From: Lysobacteraceae bacterium PS02065 | GTDB taxonomy: Bacteria > Pseudomonadota > Gammaproteobacteria > Xanthomonadales > Rhodanobacteraceae | Direction of reading: 5' to 3' | NCBI GenBank assembly: GCA_029959555.1 | Contig: JASCPI010000014.1 | Location: forward strand, 39,450-103,449 | Length of the DNA: 64,000 nucleotides | Part shown: in pieces, positions 57,202 to 64,000 of the stretch | Numbering within the stretch: the stretch's first letter is position 1 | Layout of the letters: every line of letters begins with the position of its first letter | Program-made: the position numbers and the translations under genes | The notes under the pieces: model-generated | What the model was told of the DNA's origin: nothing | The model's input: only the letters and a program-made list of their open reading frames with translations | The model's database searches: none

Positions 57202-57885
57202 TCACCGCACAGCGGCAGCGGCGCCCCGCCGGGATGCCTGCGAGCCGAGTCCGGCGACATGTTCCTCGAGTACGGCCCCGACGAGTGCATGTTCTCCGCC
57301 CTGCTCGTCCGCGTGCAGCGTGCGATCGACGAGCAGCATCGACAGCCCGTGCACGAGAGCCCAGGTCGCGATGGCCGCCACCTCCGCGCGTGCACCGCTC
57401 GCCAGGCGCTCACCGGCAAGGTGCTCGGCGATGACGTCCTTCACGGGCGTGAAGGATCCCGCCTTGGCTTCCGCGACGGGCGGATGTGCACGCCAGTCGA
57501 TGCCTCCAGCGCCGAACATGAGCCGGTAGCGCTGCGGTGTGGTGGTCGCGAAGCCCACGTAATCGCGACCGAGCAGGACGAGCCGTTCCGCAGCGGTGTC
57601 CTGCGCATCGGCGATCACCCGCTGGGATGCCGCGAGTTCGAGGAATCCATCACCCGCGATCGTCGCGAGCAGATCGTCCTTGCTCGCGAAGTGCTTGTAC
57701 GGCGCGGTCTGCGACACGCCCGCCGCACGAGCGACGGCACGCAGCGATACCGCCTCCGGTCCGTCCCGCTCGAGCATGGTGCGCGCGTGCGCCAGGAGCG
57801 CGTTGCGAAGGTCGCCGTGGTGGTAGGCGCGCGCGTCGGCATCACGTGCGCGTCGGGGCGCGATGGCTGGACTTCGAGGGGACAT
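57202..57885 (-). CDS. TetR family regulator (WHG/TetR_C_13-type C-terminus)
   Basis: A 227-residue regulator. The HTH includes LRNALLAHARTMLERDGPEAVSLRAVARAAGVSQTAPYKHFASKDDLLATIAG. The C-terminal ligand domain contains PQRYRLMFGAGGIDW and VAAIATWALVHGLSMLLVD, typical of the WHG-type domain. It diverges from the methyltransferase/epimerase gene pair, which it probably controls, with an inverted repeat between them. The ligand is unknown. Confidence 0.92.
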   Translation of the reverse strand: MSPRSPAIAPRRARDADARAYHHGDLRNALLAHARTMLERDGPEAVSLRAVARAAGVSQTAPYKHFASKDDLLATIAGDGFLELAASQRVIADAQDTAAERLVLLGRDYVGFATTTPQRYRLMFGAGGIDWRAHPPVAEAKAGSFTPVKDVIAEHLAGERLASGARAEVAAIATWALVHGLSMLLVDRTLHADEQGGEHALVGAVLEEHVAGLGSQASRRGAAAAVR

Positions 57886-57895
57886 GGAGCACCTA

Positions 57896-57936
57896 TGTTG
57901 ACATCGATCACATTGAGAGATAGCTTGATGTTAACA
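57896..57936. promoter_or_regulatory. Candidate TetR operator with long spacing
   Basis: tgttgacatcgatc (57896-57909) and gcttgatgttaaca (57923-57936) form an imperfect inverted repeat (11 of 14 positions complementary) with a 13-base spacer. It lies in the gap between the TetR gene and the divergent methyltransferase gene, and could bind the regulator across the divergent promoter. Confidence 0.5.
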
Positions 57937-57956
57937 GTGATTACTTGGAGGTGCGC

Positions 57957-58711
57957 ATGCGAGTTTCCGCACAGGCCGCCGCGACCGCCACAACGGCTTC
58001 GGCCGTCGACGTGGCCCTCTCGCCCGTCGCGCAGACACGATGCCGGACCTCCTGCGGCCGCGGCTCCGGAACGGAGCCTTTCCTCACGTTCGTCCGGCGC
58101 ATGCACGGACACGCCGCGTTCTTCGCTGAATGGATGGCCCATCCGCGCCGCGTCGGCGCCGTGGCGTCGTCGGGCCGCCGACTCGCCGCACTGATCACCC
58201 GCGACATCGACGCCTCCGCCGGCCCGGTCATCGAGCTCGGACCGGGCAACGGCGCCTTCACGCGCGCGCTGCTCGGCCGCGGCCGCCAGCGGATCTCGTG
58301 CTCGTCGAGTACGCCGAGGGCTTCGTCGACAACCTGCGCGAATCGTTTCCGATGCTGCGCGTCGTACGCGGTGACGCGCGTGCCCTGCGCCGCGCTCGCC
58401 TCCTCGATTCCGGCCGCGCCGGCGCCGTCGTGAGCGGCCTGCCGTTGCGCGCGATGACGTCGTCCGACGTCATGCGCATCGTCGCGGGTGCTTTCCACCA
58501 CCTGCACGCGGAGGGTGCGTTCTTCCAGTTCACCTACGGGCTGCGATGCCCGGTCGACGCACGCATCCTCGATCGCCTGGACCTCGTCGCGACACGCGTG
58601 GGCTCGACGCTGGCCAACCTGCCGCCTGCCACGGTCTACCGACTGGAACGCCGGCGTCGGGAGCGCCAAGGCATGGCGAACCACGATCAGGAGGCGCGCC
58701 ATGAATCCTGA
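57957..58711 (+). pseudogene. Class I methyltransferase, frameshifted (phospholipid/rRNA methyltransferase-like)
   Basis: The ATG follows a strong ribosome site (TTGGAGGTGCGC). The first frame has a Ser/Ala-rich start, HAAFFAEWMAHPRRVGAVASSGRRLAALIT and the SAM-binding motif VIELGPGNGAFTRALLGRG. From about 58280 the matching sequence continues in the -1 frame: ADLVLVEYAEGFVDNLRESFPMLRVVRGDAR, then AVVSGLPLRAMTS and a C-terminus reaching TGA at 58711. One missing base in the GC repeat at 58275-58286 (ggccgc twice) explains it. The order VIELGPGNGAFT, GLPLRA and SF-rich middle resembles phospholipid N-methyltransferases or rRNA adenine methyltransferases. It overlaps the epimerase gene by 11 bases. 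It may be a broken gene, a sequencing error or true recoding. Confidence 0.82.
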
Positions 58712-59726
58712 CGCCCGCATCCTCGTCACGGGCGTCTCGGGATACCTCGGTGGCCATGTCGCGCTCGCCCTGTTGCGGCTCGGCTACCACGTCCGTGGCA
58801 GCGTGCGCACGCCCGTACGCGGCGAGCACATGCGACGCGCGCTCGCCGCGGCGGGCGCGGACGTCGACCGACTCGAGCTCATGACCTGCGATCTGCGCGA
58901 TGCGCAGGCGTGGCACGACGCCGTGCAGGGTTGCGAGGCGACGCATCACGTGGCGTCCCCGTTCGTGCTGGCCATGCCGAAGAACCCCGACGAACTCGTC
59001 GTCCCGGCCGTCGAAGGCACGCGCCACGTGGTCGGCGCTGCGCTCGCCGCAGGCCATCACCGCATCGTCGTCACCTCGTCGCTCGCCGCGGTCGACGGTG
59101 GCCGTCCACGCACGGGAAGAACCTTCGATGCGGGCGACTGGACCGATCCCGGAGATCCGCGCATCACCGCCTACGCACGATCGAAGACGCTCGCCGAGCG
59201 CGCGGCGTGGGCGATCGCCGGCGATGCCGGACTGCGGCATCGCGTGTCGGTCGTGCTGCCCGGCACGATGCTCGGTCCGCTGATCGACGACGACATCGGG
59301 ACCTCGGCGCTGGTCGTGCAGCGCATGTTGCGCGGTGCGATGCCGTGGGTGCCCAATCTCATCCTGCCCTACGTCGATGTTCGTGACGTCGCAGCGGCGC
59401 ACGTGCACGCGATGAAGCACGGCGATGCCGGCGGACGGCGCCACGTCGTCACGAACGGTGCCGTTCCGCTCATGGCGATCGCCGACATCCTCCGGGAGCA
59501 TGCCCCGGACCGTGCACGACACCTGCCGCGACGGCGCCTGCCCCGTTGGGGAGCACGCCTTCTGGCGAAGTTCGATGCATCGCTGCGCGATGCTGCGGGC
59601 TACCTCGATACGCCCCGCGATTACGCGACGGGTGACGGCCCGGTGCTGCTGGGACGGCCGCTGCGCCCTGTCCGCGAAGCGGTGATCGCGACGGCCGAGA
59701 GCATCATCGCGAAGGGCCTCGCCTGA
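58701..59726 (+). CDS. NAD-dependent epimerase/dehydratase-like reductase
   Basis: A 341-residue extended SDR: ILVTGVSGYLGGHVALALLRLGYHVRGSVRTPVR (cofactor site), THHVASPFVLAMPKNPDELV, VTSSLAAVDGG, then YARSKTLAERAAWA (catalytic Tyr-x3-Lys) and LPYVDVRDVAAAHVHAM. It resembles dihydroflavonol 4-reductase-type enzymes, acting on small ketones or sugars. The ATG has AGGAGG upstream and overlaps the methyltransferase end. The substrate is unknown. Confidence 0.9.
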   Translation: MNPDARILVTGVSGYLGGHVALALLRLGYHVRGSVRTPVRGEHMRRALAAAGADVDRLELMTCDLRDAQAWHDAVQGCEATHHVASPFVLAMPKNPDELVVPAVEGTRHVVGAALAAGHHRIVVTSSLAAVDGGRPRTGRTFDAGDWTDPGDPRITAYARSKTLAERAAWAIAGDAGLRHRVSVVLPGTMLGPLIDDDIGTSALVVQRMLRGAMPWVPNLILPYVDVRDVAAAHVHAMKHGDAGGRRHVVTNGAVPLMAIADILREHAPDRARHLPRRRLPRWGARLLAKFDASLRDAAGYLDTPRDYATGDGPVLLGRPLRPVREAVIATAESIIAKGLA

Positions 59727-59880
59727 CGTCGTCCCTCCGTCGACGCGCCGCTGCCCGGCGCGCCGGCCCTCGCCTCGCACCCGGTCGACGATGGAGTCCA
59801 CCTTGACGGCCTCTCGACACACCGACCGTGGATGGGGAGATCCGGCACCGGATCGCGTAACAGCATGATCCCCGGTCGGC

Positions 59881-61575
59881 ATGGAACATCCGATGGCTCA
59901 CGCACGCCGCATGATCTGGCTTCACCTCGCCCTTGTCGCCGGTGTCTCGACGGCAGGCTCGACCCATGCCGCCACGTTCTGGGTCGGCAACGGCACAGGC
60001 TGCACGCACGCCACGATCCAGGCCGCGATCGATGCCGCCGCGGCGAATGGAGCCTCCGCGGACGACGTGAACGTACGCGCGGGCACGTACGTGAACCAGA
60101 GTCTCGTGATCACCGGCCAGAACCTGACGATCTCCGGCGGCTGGAACGCCTGCGGCACGGGCGCGCAACGGACCGGGCGCAGCATCGTGAGCGCCGGCGC
60201 CGCCGCGGGATCCTACGGCCCGAATCGCGTGCTTCGTGTCGAGAATCCCGCCGGCAACTGGATCACGGTGAACCTCACCGGCCTCGAGATCAGCGATGGC
60301 CGCGACACCGCGCTCGACGGCGGTGGCGGCGGCATCCGCGCGATCGGGCGACTGCTCCTGCGCCTGCAGGATTCGCGCGTCGAGCACAACACCAGCGCCA
60401 ACGTGGGTGGGGGCATCTACCTGCGCGGCGAATCGCAGAACTCGCCCGCCGCGCTCGAGATGCTCGACCGCACCTCGATCGTCGACAATCAGGCACAGTC
60501 CTTCGGCGGAGGGATCCGCGCAGAATTCGCCAACGTCAACATCCGCAGCGACAACACGGACATCGTCGCTAACGTCGCCTACGCGGGCGGCGGCATCGCG
60601 GCACGCCGCTCCACCGTGATCATCGGTGCCGTCGGCGAGCCGCTGCCGGCCACCGGCAACGGTGCCGCGATCGTCATCAACCATGCCACGCGCGGCGGCG
60701 GCGTGTACGTCGACGACCAGACCCTGTTCGAAGCGCGCGAGCTGCGCCTCTACGGCAACACCGCGGCCAGCATGGGAGGCGGCCTGTACGCGACCGGCGG
60801 TGCCCAGGTGCAGTTCGCGCGCGACTACCCGAATGCGTTCGCGCTGCGCTGCACCGGCGCGAACTGCTCGCGCATCGAGGCCAACCAGGCGGGCGACGGC
60901 TGCCCCGGCACCAGCGGCGACGGCGGCGGCGTCTACCTCGATGGTGCCTCGGGCTACTTCAACCAGGTCGAATTCGTCGGGAACTGCGCCTTCGGCTCGC
61001 CGGCCATCATGGCGTGGGGAACGCGTGTATACCTCGAAGGCGCGCTCTTCGCGCGCAACCGCCTGACGTGGCGCGGCCCCACGAACAACACGGGCCGTCA
61101 GGTCGTCACGCTCGGCAACCGTGGCGGCGATCCGCCGCGCACGGCCGACATCGCGTTCACGACGTTCGCCGACAACGTCGAAGTCAGGTCCGACAACACG
61201 ACCGAACCGGCATCACCGATCTCGATGCTGTACTCGAGCGGTGACTGGACCACGAGGATGCGGGGCACGATCGCCACCGGCTCGATCCCGACCATCAGCG
61301 GCGGCGTCGACGCGCTCGGGCCGTGCAACCGCACCAACGTGTTCACCTCGTGGTTCGCGAACGCCGCAGGTGGCGACTACCGCCCGAACCCCGCCGGCGG
61401 CCTGGTCGATGCCTGCGCACGCGAGGACGTCACGTTCGAGTACAGCGATCCCCTTCTCGTGCCGCGGTGCCAGGACCATACCCGTCCCAACGCGGGCGGC
61501 ACCTGCGACCTCGGCGCGTACGAGCTCCCGGGCAACATCCCCGACGACCGCATCTTCGCGTCGGGATTCGAGTGA
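59881..61575 (+). CDS. Secreted right-handed beta-helix protein with DRIFASGFE tail
   Basis: A 564-residue precursor with signal peptide LHLALVAGVSTAGSTHA. The body has repeats of right-handed parallel beta-helix character, with GGG turns (DGGGGGIRAIGRLLLRL, NVGGGIYLRGESQNSP, SFGGGIRAEFANVNI, RGGGVYVDDQ, MGGGLYATGG), as in pectin-lyase-fold proteins. The C-terminus is a linker and the tail DDRIFASGFE. The tail is shared in variant form with the FG-GAP protein downstream. The first ATG (59881) was used; 59893 is possible and neither has a strong ribosome site. Confidence 0.8.
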   Translation: MEHPMAHARRMIWLHLALVAGVSTAGSTHAATFWVGNGTGCTHATIQAAIDAAAANGASADDVNVRAGTYVNQSLVITGQNLTISGGWNACGTGAQRTGRSIVSAGAAAGSYGPNRVLRVENPAGNWITVNLTGLEISDGRDTALDGGGGGIRAIGRLLLRLQDSRVEHNTSANVGGGIYLRGESQNSPAALEMLDRTSIVDNQAQSFGGGIRAEFANVNIRSDNTDIVANVAYAGGGIAARRSTVIIGAVGEPLPATGNGAAIVINHATRGGGVYVDDQTLFEARELRLYGNTAASMGGGLYATGGAQVQFARDYPNAFALRCTGANCSRIEANQAGDGCPGTSGDGGGVYLDGASGYFNQVEFVGNCAFGSPAIMAWGTRVYLEGALFARNRLTWRGPTNNTGRQVVTLGNRGGDPPRTADIAFTTFADNVEVRSDNTTEPASPISMLYSSGDWTTRMRGTIATGSIPTISGGVDALGPCNRTNVFTSWFANAAGGDYRPNPAGGLVDACAREDVTFEYSDPLLVPRCQDHTRPNAGGTCDLGAYELPGNIPDDRIFASGFE

Positions 61576-61778
61576 GCGTACACACCGCACATCCGGTCGC
61601 CCGCGCTCAGCCAGCGGCATGTCCGATCCGGCTTCGCGATGCCCCATCATGCTCGCGCAGCCCACCTGCCTCATCGGCTGCCTCGTGCGACGTCTCCCGG
61701 ACATGCCCACGTTGACACGGTGACCCGCCACGGCGACGATCTGCGCCGCAGGACACTGCACTCATCAGGGGATGAACA

Positions 61779-63920
61779 ATGGATGTTGCCAAGGGCAGCC
61801 GCAGCCTCGCTGCGGCTTTGCTGTGCTCGTCGTGCGTCACCTTCGCGGGCACGCCGTCTCCACCGCTCTTCGTGGAGCTGGGTCACAGCATCGACAGTTT
61901 CAGGGACACGGCCTACGGCCGCTTCGCGGAGGCCGATTTCGACGGCGATGGCATCCAGGACGTCGCGTTCACCGCGTTCGCCCAGGATGCCGTGCTGCTC
62001 GTGATCGGGCGCAAGGGTGACGGCACGACCGGCTTCAAGCAGGCCGACGTCATGCAGGGCGACGCAAACATCGCACGCGTGCTGGCATGGTCGTCCGGCT
62101 CGGGGCCGCACCTGCTGGTCGTCGGCTCGTCGGGAACGGTGCGTGACTACGCGGGCTGGCCGCTGCAGCAGCAGCGCACCTTTCCCATTACCGCGAACGC
62201 CGTGTCGGCAGCGGTGGGTGACATCGACGCCGACGGCGTCGACGAGCTGCTGGTCCTGACATCCTCGACGCTCGTGGCCTACCGGCTCGATACCGGTGCC
62301 CTCAAGTGGAGCACGCCCGTGCAGGCGGGTTACGACCTTGCACTCGCGCAACTCGACGCCGATCCGGCCCTGGAAATCATCCTCGCCGAGGACGCGCCGT
62401 CGCGCATCCTCGATGGCGCCACGCGCGCGGTCGACTGGAGCTATATCGACGGTTTCGGATACCAGCTGGCAGTCGGTCGACTCGCCGCCGGCGGTGGCCA
62501 TCAGTGGGTCGCCGCCCAGGCATGGCAGTCGTACACGGTATTCCGCGCGACACCGTGGTCGCCTTTGTGGAGCGGGTCCACGAGCCACGACATCGGCGCG
62601 ATCACGACCGCCGACCTCGATGGCGGCGAGCGCGACGCCATCATCTATGGCGACGGCCAGTGGGGTTCCGTCCACGTCATCGACGGCACGACGCATCAGG
62701 AACGCTTCGCCGTGCCGAACGGTGGCCATGGGACGGCGGCGGTCATCGCGAGCGACATCGACGGGGACGGTACCAGGGAGATCGTGTTCTCGCCGCGAAG
62801 CTCCTACGACGGCGACCGGCTGGTGAACGTCGCCAGCGGCCTCGATGGCACGATCGAGTGGTCGCACATCGGGTCCCGCGGCGGACCATTCATCGCCAGT
62901 GGCATCGCCGACGTCGATGGCGACGGACGGATGGAGGTCGTGGCGGCCTCCGGGTCGGGCTACTCGACCGGCACGATCGGCATGTTCGACCTCGTGTCGG
63001 GTACGCCGATCTGGCGTTCACCCAGCCCGATCGGCAACGCCAACGAACCGTTCTACATGACGGCGAGAAGGATCGCGTTCCGCGATCGACCGCAGGGTTC
63101 CGGCAAGGACCTGGTACTGGCCGGTACGTCGACCTACGACGGGCGGATCATCGTGATCGACGGCGTGACGAAACAGGTCACGTTGCAGATCGGGTACTAC
63201 GCCACAGGCCCGATGCGGTCGCGCGCCGTCAAGGGACTCGTCCTGTTCGACTACGACGGCGACGGTGTCGAGGATTTCGTCGTCGCCACCGATGCGCAGA
63301 CGTCGGGATCACACGGAGCGATGCTGAACGTGTTCTCGGGTATCGACGGCTTTCCGTTGTGGAACTCCGTGGCGATGGGCAACGGCTTCTCGCCCATCCT
63401 CGATGTCCTGATCAGCGATGCCGCAGCGGGCAAGCCCGGCAAGGAACTGGTCGCCGTGCTGCCGAACAGCCTGCGTGCCTACAACAGCGTGACGGGACTT
63501 CTCTCGTGGACCTTGTCCGTTGCCAACACGGGCGCGGCCTACCTGCCGTACGGAGCAACGGGTGCCGAGTTCGCCCTGCTCGGTGTGGACAGGGTGAGCT
63601 TCTACGACGCCACGACGCGGCAGTTCCTGCGCCATGTCCCGCTGCCGACGCCGGTGAGCGCGATTGCCGCGCCCGGAGGCGACGCCGCCTGCCTGGCCGT
63701 GGCCGCGGGCGGCAAACTGCTGTTCCTCGACGGCGTGCAAGGCAGCGTGCTCGCCGAGACGCCGTTCCTCGGCAATTTCCCCGAGGCCGCCAGTGTCGTC
63801 TCGGCCGTCGGCGACGGCTGCGGTACCGCCACGCTCGCGACCGGCACGCAGTCGGCGTTCTACCGCTTCCGCATGCATGCGAGCGACCGCATCTTCGCCG
63901 GGAGCTTCGAAGGGCCCTGA
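61779..63920 (+). CDS. Secreted FG-GAP/VCBS-type repeat protein with DRIFAGSFEGP tail
   Basis: A 713-residue protein with an N-terminal hydrophobic signal segment (SLAAALLCSSCVTFAG). The body repeats Asp-rich calcium-binding-like motifs of FG-GAP/VCBS type (DFDGDGIQDVAFTAF, DIDADGVDELLVL, DLDGGERDAIIY, DIDGDGTREIVFS, DVDGDGRMEVVAA, DYDGDGVEDFVVA), which form beta-propellers. The C-terminus ends SDRIFAGSFEGP, close to the previous protein's tail. The ATG has AGGGGATGAACA upstream. It probably binds calcium and ligands outside the cell. Confidence 0.85.
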   Translation: MDVAKGSRSLAAALLCSSCVTFAGTPSPPLFVELGHSIDSFRDTAYGRFAEADFDGDGIQDVAFTAFAQDAVLLVIGRKGDGTTGFKQADVMQGDANIARVLAWSSGSGPHLLVVGSSGTVRDYAGWPLQQQRTFPITANAVSAAVGDIDADGVDELLVLTSSTLVAYRLDTGALKWSTPVQAGYDLALAQLDADPALEIILAEDAPSRILDGATRAVDWSYIDGFGYQLAVGRLAAGGGHQWVAAQAWQSYTVFRATPWSPLWSGSTSHDIGAITTADLDGGERDAIIYGDGQWGSVHVIDGTTHQERFAVPNGGHGTAAVIASDIDGDGTREIVFSPRSSYDGDRLVNVASGLDGTIEWSHIGSRGGPFIASGIADVDGDGRMEVVAASGSGYSTGTIGMFDLVSGTPIWRSPSPIGNANEPFYMTARRIAFRDRPQGSGKDLVLAGTSTYDGRIIVIDGVTKQVTLQIGYYATGPMRSRAVKGLVLFDYDGDGVEDFVVATDAQTSGSHGAMLNVFSGIDGFPLWNSVAMGNGFSPILDVLISDAAAGKPGKELVAVLPNSLRAYNSVTGLLSWTLSVANTGAAYLPYGATGAEFALLGVDRVSFYDATTRQFLRHVPLPTPVSAIAAPGGDAACLAVAAGGKLLFLDGVQGSVLAETPFLGNFPEAASVVSAVGDGCGTATLATGTQSAFYRFRMHASDRIFAGSFEGP

Positions 63921-63928
63921 TCACGCCT

Positions 63929-63958
63929 GTCGAGGATCGGCACATGCCGATCCTCGAC
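63929..63958 (+). other. Hairpin after the FG-GAP protein gene
   Basis: A 13-bp inverted repeat (gtcgaggatcggc / gccgatcctcgac) around loop acat, 9 bases past the stop. There is no T-tract, so it is a weak terminator candidate. Confidence 0.4.
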
Positions 63959-63977
63959 TCGACGTGACGCTCTGCCC

Positions 63978-64000
63978 CTGTCTCGTATACAAATCTGACG
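63978..64000 (+). other. Probable Nextera/Tn5 adapter residue at the sequence end
   Basis: The final 23 bases align to the Tn5 mosaic-end adapter (CTGTCTCTTATACACATCT) with 17 of 19 matches, then four of four to GACG, the next bases of the Nextera read-2 adapter. This is sequencing artefact rather than biology and suggests the window ends at a contig edge. Confidence 0.75.

Noticed and set aside
58275..58300. Programmed -1 frameshift in the methyltransferase
   Set aside because: No slippery heptamer and no clear stimulatory structure; a simple base loss in a GC repeat is more likely.

Overview
GC-rich chromosomal DNA from a gammaproteobacterium, most likely of the Xanthomonadales (Rhodanobacteraceae/Xanthomonadaceae; Dokdonella-like as a guess from memory). 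The basis is inference: high GC, a Gram-negative outer-membrane gene set (lipid A enzymes, TonB receptor, azurin, AsmA), a 782-residue NAD-dependent DNA ligase, a CysN-CysC fusion, and secreted proteins ending in DRIFxxGFE-like tails. I see no prophage, CRISPR array, rRNA, tRNA or intact insertion sequence. The last 23 bases resemble a Nextera/Tn5 adapter, so the right edge is probably the end of a draft contig.

Layout. 1-7.2 kb is an envelope block: a histidine kinase/response regulator pair diverges from a PAP2 phosphatase-phosphoethanolamine transferase operon, followed by small membrane proteins, azurin, a PagL-like lipid A deacylase and oligoribonuclease. 7.3-11.6 kb has exonuclease I, a DUF2461 protein, an MFS transporter and EpmA. 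11.7-19.9 kb has ahpC-ahpF, a TonB-dependent receptor, a palindromic repeat, ligA and a TPR protein. 20.1-24.3 kb is a tight operon (ECF sigma factor, membrane partner, YigZ, ABC exporter) plus a cold-shock protein. 24.5-32 kb holds a D-2-hydroxyglutarate dehydrogenase-like flavoprotein divergent from serA, an aspartyl protease, a copper chaperone with a His tail, and cysD-cysNC for sulfate activation. 32-40 kb holds an esterase-like lipoprotein, an extensin-like protein, AsmA, DAHP synthase behind an aromatic leader-peptide attenuator, an AI-2E family permease and an SRPBCC protein.

40-64 kb is more accessory: an Ig-like/CBM96-type lipoprotein, three TetR regulators each next to a palindromic candidate operator, an HELTH metallopeptidase, an AraC-SDR divergent pair, an ABC operon, an EAL protein, a delta-60/M23 secreted protein, a frameshifted methyltransferase coupled to an epimerase-like reductase, and two large secreted repeat proteins sharing a C-terminal tail.

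The most interesting regulatory element is upstream of the DAHP synthase gene. A 26-codon leader ORF carries the run Phe-Tyr-Cys-Trp-Tyr, followed by a hairpin at its stop codon and a strong U-tract terminator about 40 nt before the gene. It reads as transcription attenuation of the shikimate pathway by aromatic amino acid (and possibly cysteine) supply.
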